Below are positions 43,094 through 51,732 of a stretch of 64,000 nt of DNA, piece after piece. The position numbers and the translations under genes are program-made. Each line of letters opens with the position of its first letter. Within the stretch, counting starts at the first letter, position 1. Under the pieces are notes generated by a model. The model was not told the origin of the DNA. It made no database searches and saw only the letters and a list, made by a program, of their open reading frames with translations. Origin of the DNA: Roseomonas genomospecies 6 (GTDB lineage Bacteria > Pseudomonadota > Alphaproteobacteria > Azospirillales > Azospirillaceae); assembly GCF_008365375.1 (NCBI RefSeq), contig NZ_QOKW01000001.1:248001-312000 (forward strand). Reading direction: 5' to 3'.

Positions 43094-43750
43094 TCAGCCG
43101 GAACGGCCCGCACCGGACCGGAACACGGCGTTGCCGCGGACCAGCGTCCAGTCCACCAGCGCGCCCTGCACCTGCCCCAGCGCCGTGTTGAAGGCGGCGA
43201 TCACGTCGGTGAAGTCGGACCCGCGCACCGGAACCACGGCGTCGAAGGTCTCGCTCGCCTCGATGGCCCGGCTGGGCATGGCGACCAGCTTGGCGGACAG
43301 CCGCACCCGCACCTGATCCGGCACGGCCTCGTTGTTCCCGGTGAACTCCGCCTGGAAATCGCGCAGTTCCGTCTTCAGAACGAAGTCGGAGCGCAGGCCC
43401 GCGGAATCCCGCCCGACCGAGACGATCCGCCGGCTGTCCTCGAAGGACTGGACGATCAGCCCCTGCACCATGGCCGGCGCCCGGTCGGCCCAGGACACCC
43501 CGGCGAAATAGTCGAGCGCGGTGGCGGAGCGGGTGACCGCGATGCGCGGCGTGTCGATCCCGGCGCTGGCCGCCGGAGGCTCCACCAGCAATTGCCAGGT
43601 CACGCGCGGCAGTCCGGATTCCGCCACCCTTCCCGGGGTCAGCGTGTAGAGGCTGGGTGCGGTGGGGTTCAGCGCCGCGCAGGCGGTCAATCCGCTCAGG
43701 CCGAGCGCCAGCAGCGCCGCTCCTGTCGTCGTCTTCCAACGGCTTCTCAT
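43094..43750 (-). CDS. ABC-type transport auxiliary lipoprotein (PqiC/DUF330-like)
   Basis: The 218-residue protein has a lipoprotein signal peptide ending LTAC (Cys24) followed by a domain found in PqiC-like lipoproteins. These sit in the outer membrane and help MCE (MlaD/PqiB) proteins bridge the periplasm. TPSLYTLTPG-like text (APSLYTLTPGR) right after the lipid anchor is characteristic. It overlaps mlaD by four bases and is the last gene of the operon. Confidence 0.87.
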   Translation of the reverse strand: MRSRWKTTTGAALLALGLSGLTACAALNPTAPSLYTLTPGRVAESGLPRVTWQLLVEPPAASAGIDTPRIAVTRSATALDYFAGVSWADRAPAMVQGLIVQSFEDSRRIVSVGRDSAGLRSDFVLKTELRDFQAEFTGNNEAVPDQVRVRLSAKLVAMPSRAIEASETFDAVVPVRGSDFTDVIAAFNTALGQVQGALVDWTLVRGNAVFRSGAGRSG

Positions 43751-44706
43751 CGTCCACGCACCTCCACGCCCTGGCGGGTTCCGCCGAACAGGAAGTTCGA
43801 CGGGTCGTTCTCGATCCGCGTGACGACGCGGGACAATTGCCCCGACAGGTCGCGCAACTGCGAGATCAGCAAGGTCAGGTCATACAGCCCGGTGCCGGTG
43901 AAGTCGCGCAGCGGGCCGCGGTTCTCCCCGATCATGGTGTTGAGCTGGTTGGCGGTCTTGTTCAGCGATCCGGCCAGCGTGTGCAGGTCGCCCGTCAGGG
44001 TCTTGGTGCCGCTTTCCACCGCGGCCAGCGTGCGCTGCGCCTGCTCCATGGTTTCGCCGAGTTGCGGCCCGACCGTCTCGAACCCCTGGAGCGTCCGGTT
44101 GGCCTGGGCGAGCGTGCCATCCAGCCCCTGGCTGGCGCTGGCCAGTTCGGCGGTCAGCGTGCGGGTGTTGGCCAGGATCTCCGCGATGGCTGCCTGGTTC
44201 TGCGGGGTCAGCAGGTCCGCCACCCGGTTGGTCAGGTCCAGCGTGCGGTTCAGGAGTTGCGGGGCGGCGTCCACGAACACCGTCAGGGAGGAGGGGCGCG
44301 AGGGGATGACCGGGATGCCGCCGTCATGCGCCGTGCGCAGAAGCTCGCTCATCTCCGTGCCGCCGGAAATCTGGACATAGGCGCCGCCGGTGATTCCCTG
44401 CACCTCCAGCGAGGCGATGGAGTCGGTCTTGATCGGCGTGCCTTCCTGCACCTCGATCCGCACGCGCACGCGGCTGACGTCGTTGGGGTCCAGGCGGATG
44501 TCGGTCGCCGTTCCCACGGGGATGCCGCGGTAGCGGACCGGGCTGCCCTCCTGAAGGCCGGTCACCGAGCCCGTGAAGTAGATGTAATAGGGCTGGCGCG
44601 TCTCCTCCAACTGGATCTTGGCGACCCAGACGGTGAAGACGAACAGTCCGGCCAGCAAGGCCAACACGAAGCTGCCCACGAGGATGTAGCTGGTGCGGGT
44701 TTCCAT
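43747..44706 (-). CDS. mlaD: MCE-family phospholipid transport protein MlaD
   Basis: The 319-residue protein has an N-terminal membrane anchor (SYILVGSFVLALLAGLFVFTVWV) and an MCE domain (about 40-120; VTGLQEGSPVRYRGIPVG, SIASLEVQGITGGAYVQI). A long helical C-terminal part follows with many Leu/Thr/Gln residues. MCE hexamers form a channel for lipids between membranes. It is longer than E. coli MlaD (183), as is common in alphaproteobacteria. Confidence 0.92.
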   Translation of the reverse strand: METRTSYILVGSFVLALLAGLFVFTVWVAKIQLEETRQPYYIYFTGSVTGLQEGSPVRYRGIPVGTATDIRLDPNDVSRVRVRIEVQEGTPIKTDSIASLEVQGITGGAYVQISGGTEMSELLRTAHDGGIPVIPSRPSSLTVFVDAAPQLLNRTLDLTNRVADLLTPQNQAAIAEILANTRTLTAELASASQGLDGTLAQANRTLQGFETVGPQLGETMEQAQRTLAAVESGTKTLTGDLHTLAGSLNKTANQLNTMIGENRGPLRDFTGTGLYDLTLLISQLRDLSGQLSRVVTRIENDPSNFLFGGTRQGVEVRGR

Positions 44707-44715
44707 GGCGTCCGG

Positions 44716-45510
44716 TCAGCTTTCTGCATGGCGCGCGGCGCGGCCGCGCGGTCCGTGGAAATAGTCGTGAATCCAGGGATGCGGGTCCCGGAGATGCTCC
44801 TCCAGCGTGCCGACTTTGATCTTCTTGTCCACCAGGACGGCGATGCGGTCGCAGATGGATGTCAGGCTGTCCAGATCGTGGGTGACCATGAAGACGGTCA
44901 ACCCCAGGCTGCGCTGAAGGTTGCGGATCAACTGGTCGAAGGCGGCGGCGCCGATGGGGTCCAGACCGGCGGTCGGTTCGTCCAGGAACAGGATGTCGGG
45001 GTCGAGCGCCAGCGCGCGGGCGAGCCCGGCGCGCTTGATCATGCCGCCCGACAACTCCGACGGGAACTTCGCCCCGGCGTTGGGCGGCAGGCCGGACATG
45101 GCGATCTTCACCCGCGCGATCTCCGCCGCCAGCGCCGCGGACAGGTCGGTGTGCTCCCGCAGCGGCACCATGACGTTCTGCGCCACGGTCATGGAGCTGA
45201 ACAGCGCGCCGTTCTGGAACAGCACGCCGGTGCGCGCCTGGAGCGCCACCCGCTCCGCCTCCGGAAGATCGGCGGTGTCGCGGCCCAGAAGCTCGATCCG
45301 GCCATCGGCGGGGCGGATCAGGCCCAGAATCTCCTTCAGCAGGACCGACTTGCCGGTGCCGGACCCGCCGACCACGCCCAGCACCTCCCCCCGCCGCACG
45401 TCGAGATCGAGACCGTCATGGACCACCTGCGGGCCGAAGCGCGTGACCAGCCCGCGCACGCGGATCACCGCGTCCTGCGCATCCGTCGAAATGTCGTCAA
45501 ATGGCGCCAC
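44716..45510 (-). CDS. mlaF: lipid-transport ABC ATPase MlaF
   Basis: The 264-residue ATPase has Walker A GGSGTGKS, the ABC signature LSGGM, Walker B ILFLDEPTAGLDP and the switch His (VTHDL). It powers the MlaE permease for phospholipid movement between inner and outer membranes. The start is a GTG six bases after the stop of mlaE. No missing residue. Confidence 0.94.
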   Translation of the reverse strand: MAPFDDISTDAQDAVIRVRGLVTRFGPQVVHDGLDLDVRRGEVLGVVGGSGTGKSVLLKEILGLIRPADGRIELLGRDTADLPEAERVALQARTGVLFQNGALFSSMTVAQNVMVPLREHTDLSAALAAEIARVKIAMSGLPPNAGAKFPSELSGGMIKRAGLARALALDPDILFLDEPTAGLDPIGAAAFDQLIRNLQRSLGLTVFMVTHDLDSLTSICDRIAVLVDKKIKVGTLEEHLRDPHPWIHDYFHGPRGRAARHAES

Positions 45511-45516
45511 GGCCCC

Positions 45517-46668
45517 TCACAGCCTGAGGAAGGAGAACAGGACGGAGAACACCGCGTCCAGCACGATCACCAGGAAGATGGACTCCACGACCGATTTCGT
45601 CGTGAGCGTGCCCACGCTCTCGGCGCTGCCGGAGACCTTCAGCCCCTCGTAGCAGCCGACCAGGGCGATCACCAGCGCGAAGACCGGCGCCTTCACCAGC
45701 CCGACCAGGAAATGCGGCAGGGTGACGGCGCCGTGAAGCTGCCGGATGAACTGCCCGAAGGTGATGTCCAGCGTCGCGTAGCTCATCACGGCACCGCCGA
45801 ACAGCCCCATGATGTCGGCGTAGAAGGCCAGCAACGGCAGGGTGATCATCAGGGCCAGTGCGCGCGGCACCACCAGAAGCTCCACCACGTCCAGACCCAG
45901 CGTGCTGATGGCGTCCACCTCCTGGTTCACCTTCATGGTGCCGATCTGCGCCGTGAAGGCGGAGCCGGAGCGCCCCGCCACGATGATGGCGGTCATCAGG
46001 ATGCCGATCTCGCGCAGGATGGACACGCCCAGCAGGTTGACCACGAACAGCTCCGCCCCGAAGCGCCGGAGCTGGTCCGCCCCCTGGAAGGCCAGCACCA
46101 CGCCGATCAGGAAGGACAGCAGCCCCAGGATCGGCAGGGCGTTCAGACCCGTCTGCTCGATGTGGAACATCACCGCGCGGAAGCGCAGCCGCCGCGGGTT
46201 CAGCAGAAGCCGCCCGAAGGTGATGGTGATGAGGCCGAGGAAGGACAGAAGGTCCCGTCCCTCGCGCAAGCCCTCCACGGCGGTGCGCCCGGTGCGCTCC
46301 AGCATGTCGAGGATGGGATGGGGCTTTTCCTCCCGCTCCACCGGCGCTGGGCCGACCTCGCGCACGGCGTCGAACAGGGCCGCGTGCTCGGGTCGGACGG
46401 CGGCCAGATCGACCGCGTGGCCCGCCGCCTTCAGCCGGTCGGACAGGGCGGACAGCAGATAGGCGCCCACCGTGTCCATGGCGTCCAGCCGCGACAGGTC
46501 GAGGCTGACCGCGCCGTCCCCGTCCAGGGCGCCCCCGTCCAGAGTGAAGCGGTCCAGAGCGCCCGACAGGGAGCCGGCGGCCTTCAGGTCCCAGTGTCCC
46601 AGGGCCGTCAGCCTCCATTCCCCGTCGCCGGCGCGCGACGATTCCAACCACGCCCTTTCGCGCGCCAT
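45517..46668 (-). CDS. mlaE: STAS-MlaE fusion: lipid transport permease
   Basis: The 383-residue protein fuses an N-terminal STAS domain (about 1-105; [19 protein letters not shown]), which in E. coli is the separate protein MlaB, to the MlaE permease (about 130-383; [37 protein letters not shown]). The fusion explains why no mlaB is seen in the operon. Start 46668 has AGGA six bases upstream; an ATG 21 bases earlier is possible. Confidence 0.92.
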   Translation of the reverse strand: MARERAWLESSRAGDGEWRLTALGHWDLKAAGSLSGALDRFTLDGGALDGDGAVSLDLSRLDAMDTVGAYLLSALSDRLKAAGHAVDLAAVRPEHAALFDAVREVGPAPVEREEKPHPILDMLERTGRTAVEGLREGRDLLSFLGLITITFGRLLLNPRRLRFRAVMFHIEQTGLNALPILGLLSFLIGVVLAFQGADQLRRFGAELFVVNLLGVSILREIGILMTAIIVAGRSGSAFTAQIGTMKVNQEVDAISTLGLDVVELLVVPRALALMITLPLLAFYADIMGLFGGAVMSYATLDITFGQFIRQLHGAVTLPHFLVGLVKAPVFALVIALVGCYEGLKVSGSAESVGTLTTKSVVESIFLVIVLDAVFSVLFSFLRL

Positions 46669-46871
46669 GCCCCGTCCTGCCCTTCCCATACCGTTCCGCC
46701 TTGCGGCGATGTTCGTGCTTGTTCAGAGGAACTTGGCCGCAAGCCACCCCGATGGTCAACCTCAAGCCAGGGAAAATCAGCCGCACAACGGTGGTTTGCC
46801 GCCCGGGTGGTTTGCACCCGGCCAGCCGGCCCGATAGTATGGCGCCGCCGTTGCACAGGAACCTTTTCACC

Positions 46872-47399
46872 ATGCCGAACGCCATCGATCTGAAGAACCA
46901 CATCCGCGGCATCGCCGACTTCCCCAAGCCCGGCATCCTCTTCTACGACATCTCCCCCCTGCTGGCTCACGCCGAGGCGTGGAAGGAAGCGGTGGACCAG
47001 TTGGCCGAGGCGCTGCGCCCGCACAAGCCCGACCTTCTGGTGGGCATCGAGTCCCGCGGCTTCCTGATCGCCGCGCCGCTGGCCCTGGCGCTCGGCACCG
47101 GCTTCATCATGGTGCGCAAGCACGGCAAGCTGCCGGGCGACAAGGTGGCCCACTCCTACGACCTGGAATATGGCACCGACACGATCGAGGTTCAGGCCGA
47201 CGCCGTGAAGCCCGGCCAGCGCGTGGTGGTCCTGGACGACCTGCTGGCGACCGGCGGCACCATGGTCGCGGCGATCAACCTGTTGCGCCGCGTCGGCGCC
47301 GACGTCCGCGCCGCCGCCTTCCTCGTGGAACTGACCTTCCTCAACGGCCGGGACAAGCTGGACGTGCCCAGCGTCTCGCTGATGGCGTACGATTCGTAA
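46872..47399 (+). CDS. apt: adenine phosphoribosyltransferase
   Basis: Apt makes AMP from adenine and PRPP in purine salvage. The 175-residue protein has the PRPP-binding motif [13 protein letters not shown], the [16 protein letters not shown]-terminus and [14 protein letters not shown]. Length is normal. It is divergent from the Mla operon. Confidence 0.96.
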   Translation: MPNAIDLKNHIRGIADFPKPGILFYDISPLLAHAEAWKEAVDQLAEALRPHKPDLLVGIESRGFLIAAPLALALGTGFIMVRKHGKLPGDKVAHSYDLEYGTDTIEVQADAVKPGQRVVVLDDLLATGGTMVAAINLLRRVGADVRAAAFLVELTFLNGRDKLDVPSVSLMAYDS

Positions 47400-47440
47400 A
47401 GAGCGCCTTTTGAAAGGGCGAATGCCCATCATTTGAGCTT

Positions 47441-47579
47441 CCCTCTCCCGCCCCGGGAGAGGGTGGCGCCGCAGGCGCCGGGTGAGGGTCGATCGAGGAT
47501 CATACGCTGATCCTTGCCGGCACCCTCACCCTTCCCGCGCTTTGCGCGGGCCCCTTCCCTCTCCCGGGGCGGGAGAGGG
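47441..47579. repeat. 139-bp inverted-repeat element, copy B
   Basis: Near-identical to copy A at 36635-36775 (same outer arms, same GGCGCC-GCA-GGCGCC and GGGTGAGGG/CCCTCACCC parts; differences mainly in the middle, for example CGATCGAGGATCATACG here). It lies in the intergenic space 42 bases after apt. On the plus strand it may act as a terminator for apt. Confidence 0.88.
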
Positions 47580-47656
47580 AAATGCCGGAAGCTTCCGCAC
47601 GGCGTGGCATAGGGTTTGCGTGAGTCTCCGGTCACTGTTGCTCGGCACGGTGTTCC

Positions 47657-49342
47657 ATGACCCATATGGCCCCGGTGATTCTCGAACAGGCGCCCCTTCT
47701 GTCCGTCCGGCCTCCCGAAACCGTGTCCATGCGGACGCGCGACGGCTTGCGGCTGGATGCGGACGTGTACCGTCCCGATGCGGTCGGTCCCTGGCCCGTC
47801 CTGCTGCTGCGGCTCGCCTGCGGGCGGCGCACGGCGATGACCAGCCATTACGCGCACCCGCGCTGGTACGCGGCCCGCGGCTATGTGGTCGTGGTGCAGG
47901 ACGTGCGCGGGCGCGGCACGTCGGAAGGCCGTTTCCGTCCCTTCGAGGCGGAGCGGGAGGACGGTGCCGACGCGGTGGCCTGGGCAGCCTCCCTGCCCGG
48001 CTCCAACGGCACGGTCGGTATGTACGGCAGCGGCTACGCCGGGATGGCGCAGCTTCTGGCTTTGGCCGAGCGACCCGCCGCGCTGCGCGCCGTGGTTCCG
48101 GCGCTGGCCGGATGGGACGTCTTCACCGACTGGGCGACGGAGGGCGGCGCGTTCCGGCTGGCCGACGCCATGGGCTGGGCTCTGCACTGCGCGGCGGAGT
48201 CCGCCCGCCGGTTGGAGGATGGTGCGGCCTACCGCGCGCTTCTGGAGGCGACGCGCGTCCTGCCTCTGGACGACGAGATTCCCTCGCGCCCGCGGGTGCT
48301 GCGCGACTACGCCCGCCATTGCCATTACGACGACTGGCTGACCACGCCCGGTCCGGGCGGAAGCTGGGACGACCTGTCGCCGCGCCGCGCCCTGTCAGGC
48401 GGCGCGGGGGACGTCGCGGTCCTTCATATCGGCGGCTGGTACGACCCGCGCCTGACCGGCACGCTGGAGGCCCACGAGGCCCTGTCCGGCGACGGCGGCA
48501 CCGTCCGCCTGCTGGTCGGCCCCTGGGACCGTCATGGCGCGGTGGCCCCTGCGGGGACTTTGTTGGGGACGGGCGGCCCGGCACCGTACGACGTTCCCTC
48601 CTTCGATGCCCTGCAGCTCGGCTGGTTCGAGCGCTTTTTGAAGGGGGAGATGAACGGGGCGGAGCGTGGCGGCCCGATTCGGCTGTTCGACGTTCTGGAA
48701 CATCGCTGGCGCGACCTGCCGGCCCTGCCGCCCCCGGCGCATCCCCTGCATCTGTCCAGCGACGGCCTCGCCAAGCGGCGTGGCGGCGGCAGCCTGCGCG
48801 ACGGCGCGCCGGAGGAGGAGTTCCTCGACGTTCTGGTCCATGACCCGCGCAACCCTGTTCCCACGGTGGGAGGTCACGCCGTGCCGGATGCCGGCCCCCG
48901 CGATCGCGCCGCCGTTGACGCCCGCCCCGACGTGGCGGTCTACGACACGGCTCCGCTCACGGCGCCGCTGACGCTGTCCGGACCGGCCGTCTTGGAGGTC
49001 TGGGTGGAGGCGGATGCCCCATCCTTCGACATCAGCGCCGTCCTGTCCGCCGTTCTGCCGGACGGGCGCGTCCTGCCGCTGACCCAGGGCCATGCGCGGG
49101 TGGAGCCGGGCGGCGAGCAACGTCCCCTGCCTGTGGCCTTGCGCGCCCTCTGCGCGACGCTGCCCACCGGAAGCGCGCTTCGGCTCAGCCTCGCCGGGTC
49201 CTGTTTCCCGGCCTATCCCATCAATCCGGGAACGGGGGCGGAGCCGGGCGAGACCCGGCTGGTGGACGCGCAGCCGATCACCTTGCTGATCCACGGCGGC
49301 GGCGCCCGCCCGTCGCGCCTTCTGCTGCCGGGCGGAGGCTGA
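47657..49342 (+). CDS. CocE/NonD-family (X-Pro dipeptidyl peptidase S15-like) hydrolase
   Basis: The 561-residue protein has the S15/CocE pattern: nucleophile Ser in MYGSGYAG, Asp in IGGWYDPRLTG, His in VGPWDRHG, and a C-terminal jelly-roll domain (about 360-560; LSGPAVLEVWVEADAPSFD). Such enzymes hydrolyse acyl or amide substrates such as esters or X-Pro peptides; the true substrate is not clear. No signal peptide. The start is uncertain between 47657 and 47666. Confidence 0.87.
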   Translation: MTHMAPVILEQAPLLSVRPPETVSMRTRDGLRLDADVYRPDAVGPWPVLLLRLACGRRTAMTSHYAHPRWYAARGYVVVVQDVRGRGTSEGRFRPFEAEREDGADAVAWAASLPGSNGTVGMYGSGYAGMAQLLALAERPAALRAVVPALAGWDVFTDWATEGGAFRLADAMGWALHCAAESARRLEDGAAYRALLEATRVLPLDDEIPSRPRVLRDYARHCHYDDWLTTPGPGGSWDDLSPRRALSGGAGDVAVLHIGGWYDPRLTGTLEAHEALSGDGGTVRLLVGPWDRHGAVAPAGTLLGTGGPAPYDVPSFDALQLGWFERFLKGEMNGAERGGPIRLFDVLEHRWRDLPALPPPAHPLHLSSDGLAKRRGGGSLRDGAPEEEFLDVLVHDPRNPVPTVGGHAVPDAGPRDRAAVDARPDVAVYDTAPLTAPLTLSGPAVLEVWVEADAPSFDISAVLSAVLPDGRVLPLTQGHARVEPGGEQRPLPVALRALCATLPTGSALRLSLAGSCFPAYPINPGTGAEPGETRLVDAQPITLLIHGGGARPSRLLLPGGG

Positions 49343-49354
49343 TCCCGGCCCCGC

Positions 49355-50161
49355 TCACGGGCGGATGACGTAGCCTTCGTCGTGGTCGCCGTCATGGCCG
49401 TGCTCGTCCTCGTCCGCATGCTCGAAATCGCGGACGGCGCGGGCGGTGCTGCGCAGGCACAGGTTCAGGCTGCGGTCGAGCAGGCGCATCATCAGGTCGC
49501 GGAAGGGCGTCTTGTCGCCCAGCGACCAGGCGCGCTCCACCATCGCGGCGTACATGTCGCGGTCCTCCTCCGTCACCACCACCGGCGGGAAGCCGGCGCG
49601 GTTCAGGATCAGATTGCACAGCAACAGCGCGGTCGCGGCGTTGCCCTGGAAGAAGGGCCGGACGCTCATCAGCCGGTGATGCGCCTCGAAGGCGGCCTCC
49701 GGCCCCGGCTCCGTCCGGCGCAGCCAGCCCGACAGGGCCGACATGGACACCCGCACCTTGGCCGGGTCGGGCGAGGCGCCGGCATCGTCCTTCAGCGCGC
49801 CCTCGCGGTAGCGCCCGGCGTTCGTGTCGATCCCCTGGTAGAGCACGCCGTGGAAGGCCGCGATGGTGCGCTCCGTCACCACGCCGCCGCCCTGGAAGGA
49901 TAGGCGGGCCATCAGTTCCAGCGCCGCGCGGTGGTTGAGCACGAGGCGCTGCGGCTCCGCCGGGCGGCTGCGCAGCACCGTGCCGCGGTCCAGCACCATG
50001 CGCACGTCCTCCGGCGACAGGTCCGCCCCTTCGACCATGAGGCAGGCGCCGGTCAGGCCGCGTTCGAAGCGGTCCGCCAGATCACGGACCACCGTCATCG
50101 GCAGGGGACGGGCGTCGTCCAGAACCCGCTTTTTTTCCAGAATATCGTCCAGCAGCGCCAT
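49355..50161 (-). CDS. Fic-fold protein with degenerate catalytic motif
   Basis: Fic enzymes usually transfer AMP to target proteins through HPFx(D/E)GNGRxxR. This 268-residue protein has the Fic helix arrangement (LSGWLRR; AFEAHHRLMSVRPFFQGNAATALLLCN, residues ~158-182). The core reads R-P-F-F-Q-G-N-A-A instead of H-P-F-x-(D/E)-G-N-G-R: the catalytic His, the acidic residue and the Arg are all changed. The flap region GRYREGAL is still present. The N-terminal segment CLMVEG resembles the inhibitory S/T-xxx-E-G motif with Cys for Ser. AMP transfer is unlikely. The tail is rich in His and Asp (HADEDEHGHDGDHDEG). Role unknown, possibly binding only. Confidence 0.75.
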   Translation of the reverse strand: MALLDDILEKKRVLDDARPLPMTVVRDLADRFERGLTGACLMVEGADLSPEDVRMVLDRGTVLRSRPAEPQRLVLNHRAALELMARLSFQGGGVVTERTIAAFHGVLYQGIDTNAGRYREGALKDDAGASPDPAKVRVSMSALSGWLRRTEPGPEAAFEAHHRLMSVRPFFQGNAATALLLCNLILNRAGFPPVVVTEEDRDMYAAMVERAWSLGDKTPFRDLMMRLLDRSLNLCLRSTARAVRDFEHADEDEHGHDGDHDEGYVIRP

Positions 50162-50382
50162 TGTCCCGAACTCCGCAGATCCCTTGCATTTTCATAATGC
50201 CTGTACGGCGCGCGGGAAAGCACATCCTTGCCCGGTCCGCAAGCTCAGCGTGGTGCACTGCAACCTATGGCCTGCGGTTTTTTGCCGCTTGTGCCTCCAG
50301 GGTTGCCGGTTTTAACATCGCAATACAAGATTTCCGCGCCCGTTATATTCGCGTGATCCGGCCCTCTGGAAGGATTGATCCG

Positions 50383-50802
50383 ATGCAACATGTTGCCTGG
50401 GATAAATCGATGAGCGTCGGCGTCGAAGTTCTCGACGACGACCACAGGAAATTGCTCGACATGTTCAACGGGCTTCTGGAGGCCGGAATCGCGGAGAAGG
50501 ACCGCGCCAGCCTGTCCGGTCTGCTGGGGGGCTTGCGGGAATACACAACCGTGCATTTCGCGCGGGAGGAAGCGCTGATGGAGCAGCAGGGCTATCCCGC
50601 CCTCGACGCCCACCGGGCCGCGCACCGCTATTTCATCGACGAAGTGCAGAAGCTGTGCCTCGACGACGACGACAGCAACGAGATGATGCTGCGCATCGAC
50701 CTGATCCTGCTTCTGAAGGAATGGTTCATCGAGCACATCCAGTCGGTGGACAAGCAATACAGCCCCTTCATGGCGGAAGACGGCGGCGCGACCGCACACT
50801 GA
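50383..50802 (+). CDS. bacteriohemerythrin
   Basis: The 139-residue protein binds a di-iron centre for oxygen. All seven ligands are visible: His21, His58, Glu62, His77, His81, His118, Asp123 (patterns DDDHRKLL, TVHFAREE, HRAAH, IEHIQSVDKQY). It is a single-domain cytoplasmic form, often used to sense or deliver oxygen in microaerobic bacteria. AAGGA lies nine bases upstream of the ATG. Confidence 0.94.
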   Translation: MQHVAWDKSMSVGVEVLDDDHRKLLDMFNGLLEAGIAEKDRASLSGLLGGLREYTTVHFAREEALMEQQGYPALDAHRAAHRYFIDEVQKLCLDDDDSNEMMLRIDLILLLKEWFIEHIQSVDKQYSPFMAEDGGATAH

Positions 50803-50857
50803 GCGGGCGCGCGGAAGCCCCCACCCCACCGGGGCGAGGGCCGTTGCGCCGTTCCCC

Positions 50858-51502
50858 TCAATAAGCCATCGAGCCGCTTTGCTGGCGAACGCGCAGGTTG
50901 TTCTGGACGTGGCGGACGCCGGAAACGGATTCAGCCAGATCTTCGGCGCGGCGCTTCGCCTTGCGGTGGTCCACCGTGCCGTCCAGGGTGACCTCCCCAC
51001 CGGCCACGGAGACCGTGATGTCGGTGGCGTCGACATAGGGGTCTTCGGTCAGCCGGTCGTTGAGGTCGTCACGGATTCGGTCGTCCGACCGGGTGTAGCC
51101 CCGCGGGCCGCGGCCCCGGTGCCGGGCGCGCATTTCATCGTCCTCCCGGCGGCGTTCGGCGTCGTCGTTGCCGAACCAGGATGCGATCTCGTCGCCCGCC
51201 TGCTCCCAGAAGTTGCGCTCGCTCGCCAAGCCGATGGGCTCGTCGCGATGGTGCTCGGCACGCATGCGGTCGCCCTGCAAATGGTCGTTGCCGTGCCGGC
51301 CGCGCTCGGCATGGCCCCAGTCGCTCCCCCAACGGCGGCTCGGATCGCGGTCGCCGTAGCCGCCGCTTTCGTAGTCACTTCCGGGATAACCGCCTGCGCC
51401 GTAGGCGCCGCGCCCAAAGTCGCCGCGGTCGCGGGCCTCCCGACGCTCGTCCCCGTCCACATTGCGGGTCTCGTCCTTCCAGCGGTTCTCGTGCTGAGCC
51501 AT
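50858..51502 (-). CDS. BON-domain stress protein
   Basis: The 214-residue protein has a Gly/Arg/Asp-rich, disordered N-terminal half, then the conserved motif ASWFGNDDAERRREDD and RGPRGYTRSDDRIRDDLNDRL, then one BON domain (DITVSVAGGEVTLDGTVDHRKAKRRAEDLAESVSGVRHVQNNL). It has no signal peptide. Proteins of this type are frequent members of the alphaproteobacterial general stress regulon. The EcfG-type promoter at 51557-51582 supports that. Confidence 0.9.
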   Translation of the reverse strand: MAQHENRWKDETRNVDGDERREARDRGDFGRGAYGAGGYPGSDYESGGYGDRDPSRRWGSDWGHAERGRHGNDHLQGDRMRAEHHRDEPIGLASERNFWEQAGDEIASWFGNDDAERRREDDEMRARHRGRGPRGYTRSDDRIRDDLNDRLTEDPYVDATDITVSVAGGEVTLDGTVDHRKAKRRAEDLAESVSGVRHVQNNLRVRQQSGSMAY

Positions 51503-51556
51503 CGTGCCAGACTCCCGTTCGCCGTTGCCCGCCGCCCCTCCGGACGGCCCTTTTTC

Positions 51557-51582
51557 AACAGCACGGCGTCGGGCGGCGTTCC
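51557..51582 (-). promoter_or_regulatory. EcfG-type (general stress) promoter
   Basis: On the minus strand GGAAC, 17 bases, then TGTT, compared with the consensus GGAAC-N16/17-cGTT. It sits about 50 bases before the BON gene start. One mismatch in the first base of the -10 element. Confidence 0.6.
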
Positions 51583-51660
51583 CCATTCGGCGAAGCGCCG
51601 GAGACTCCACAGCGTCTGGCATGCGGATTGCTGCACCGCCCGCAGTCATCCACGCACACT

Positions 51661-51698
51661 CGGCCCCGGTTCCTCTTCGGACCGGGGCCGCTTTTTTT
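51661..51698 (+). terminator. intrinsic terminator, orphan
   Basis: A perfect 10-bp stem (CGGCCCCGGT / ACCGGGGCCG, 10-base loop) is followed on the plus strand by C and seven T. No plus-strand gene lies before it back to 50802. It could end a small RNA made between 51503 and 51660, or be used in reverse by bdhA, whose stop is at 51733 (but on that strand there is no T run). Confidence 0.8.
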
Positions 51699-51732
51699 GC
51701 CGCGGTCTTGCCTTCCGAACGGAACCGGTGCC

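Noticed and set aside
43657..46893. 1078-codon plus-strand frame over the Mla operon
   Set aside because: It is antisense to four clear Mla genes, and its translation is Gln/His/Arg-rich with no family features.
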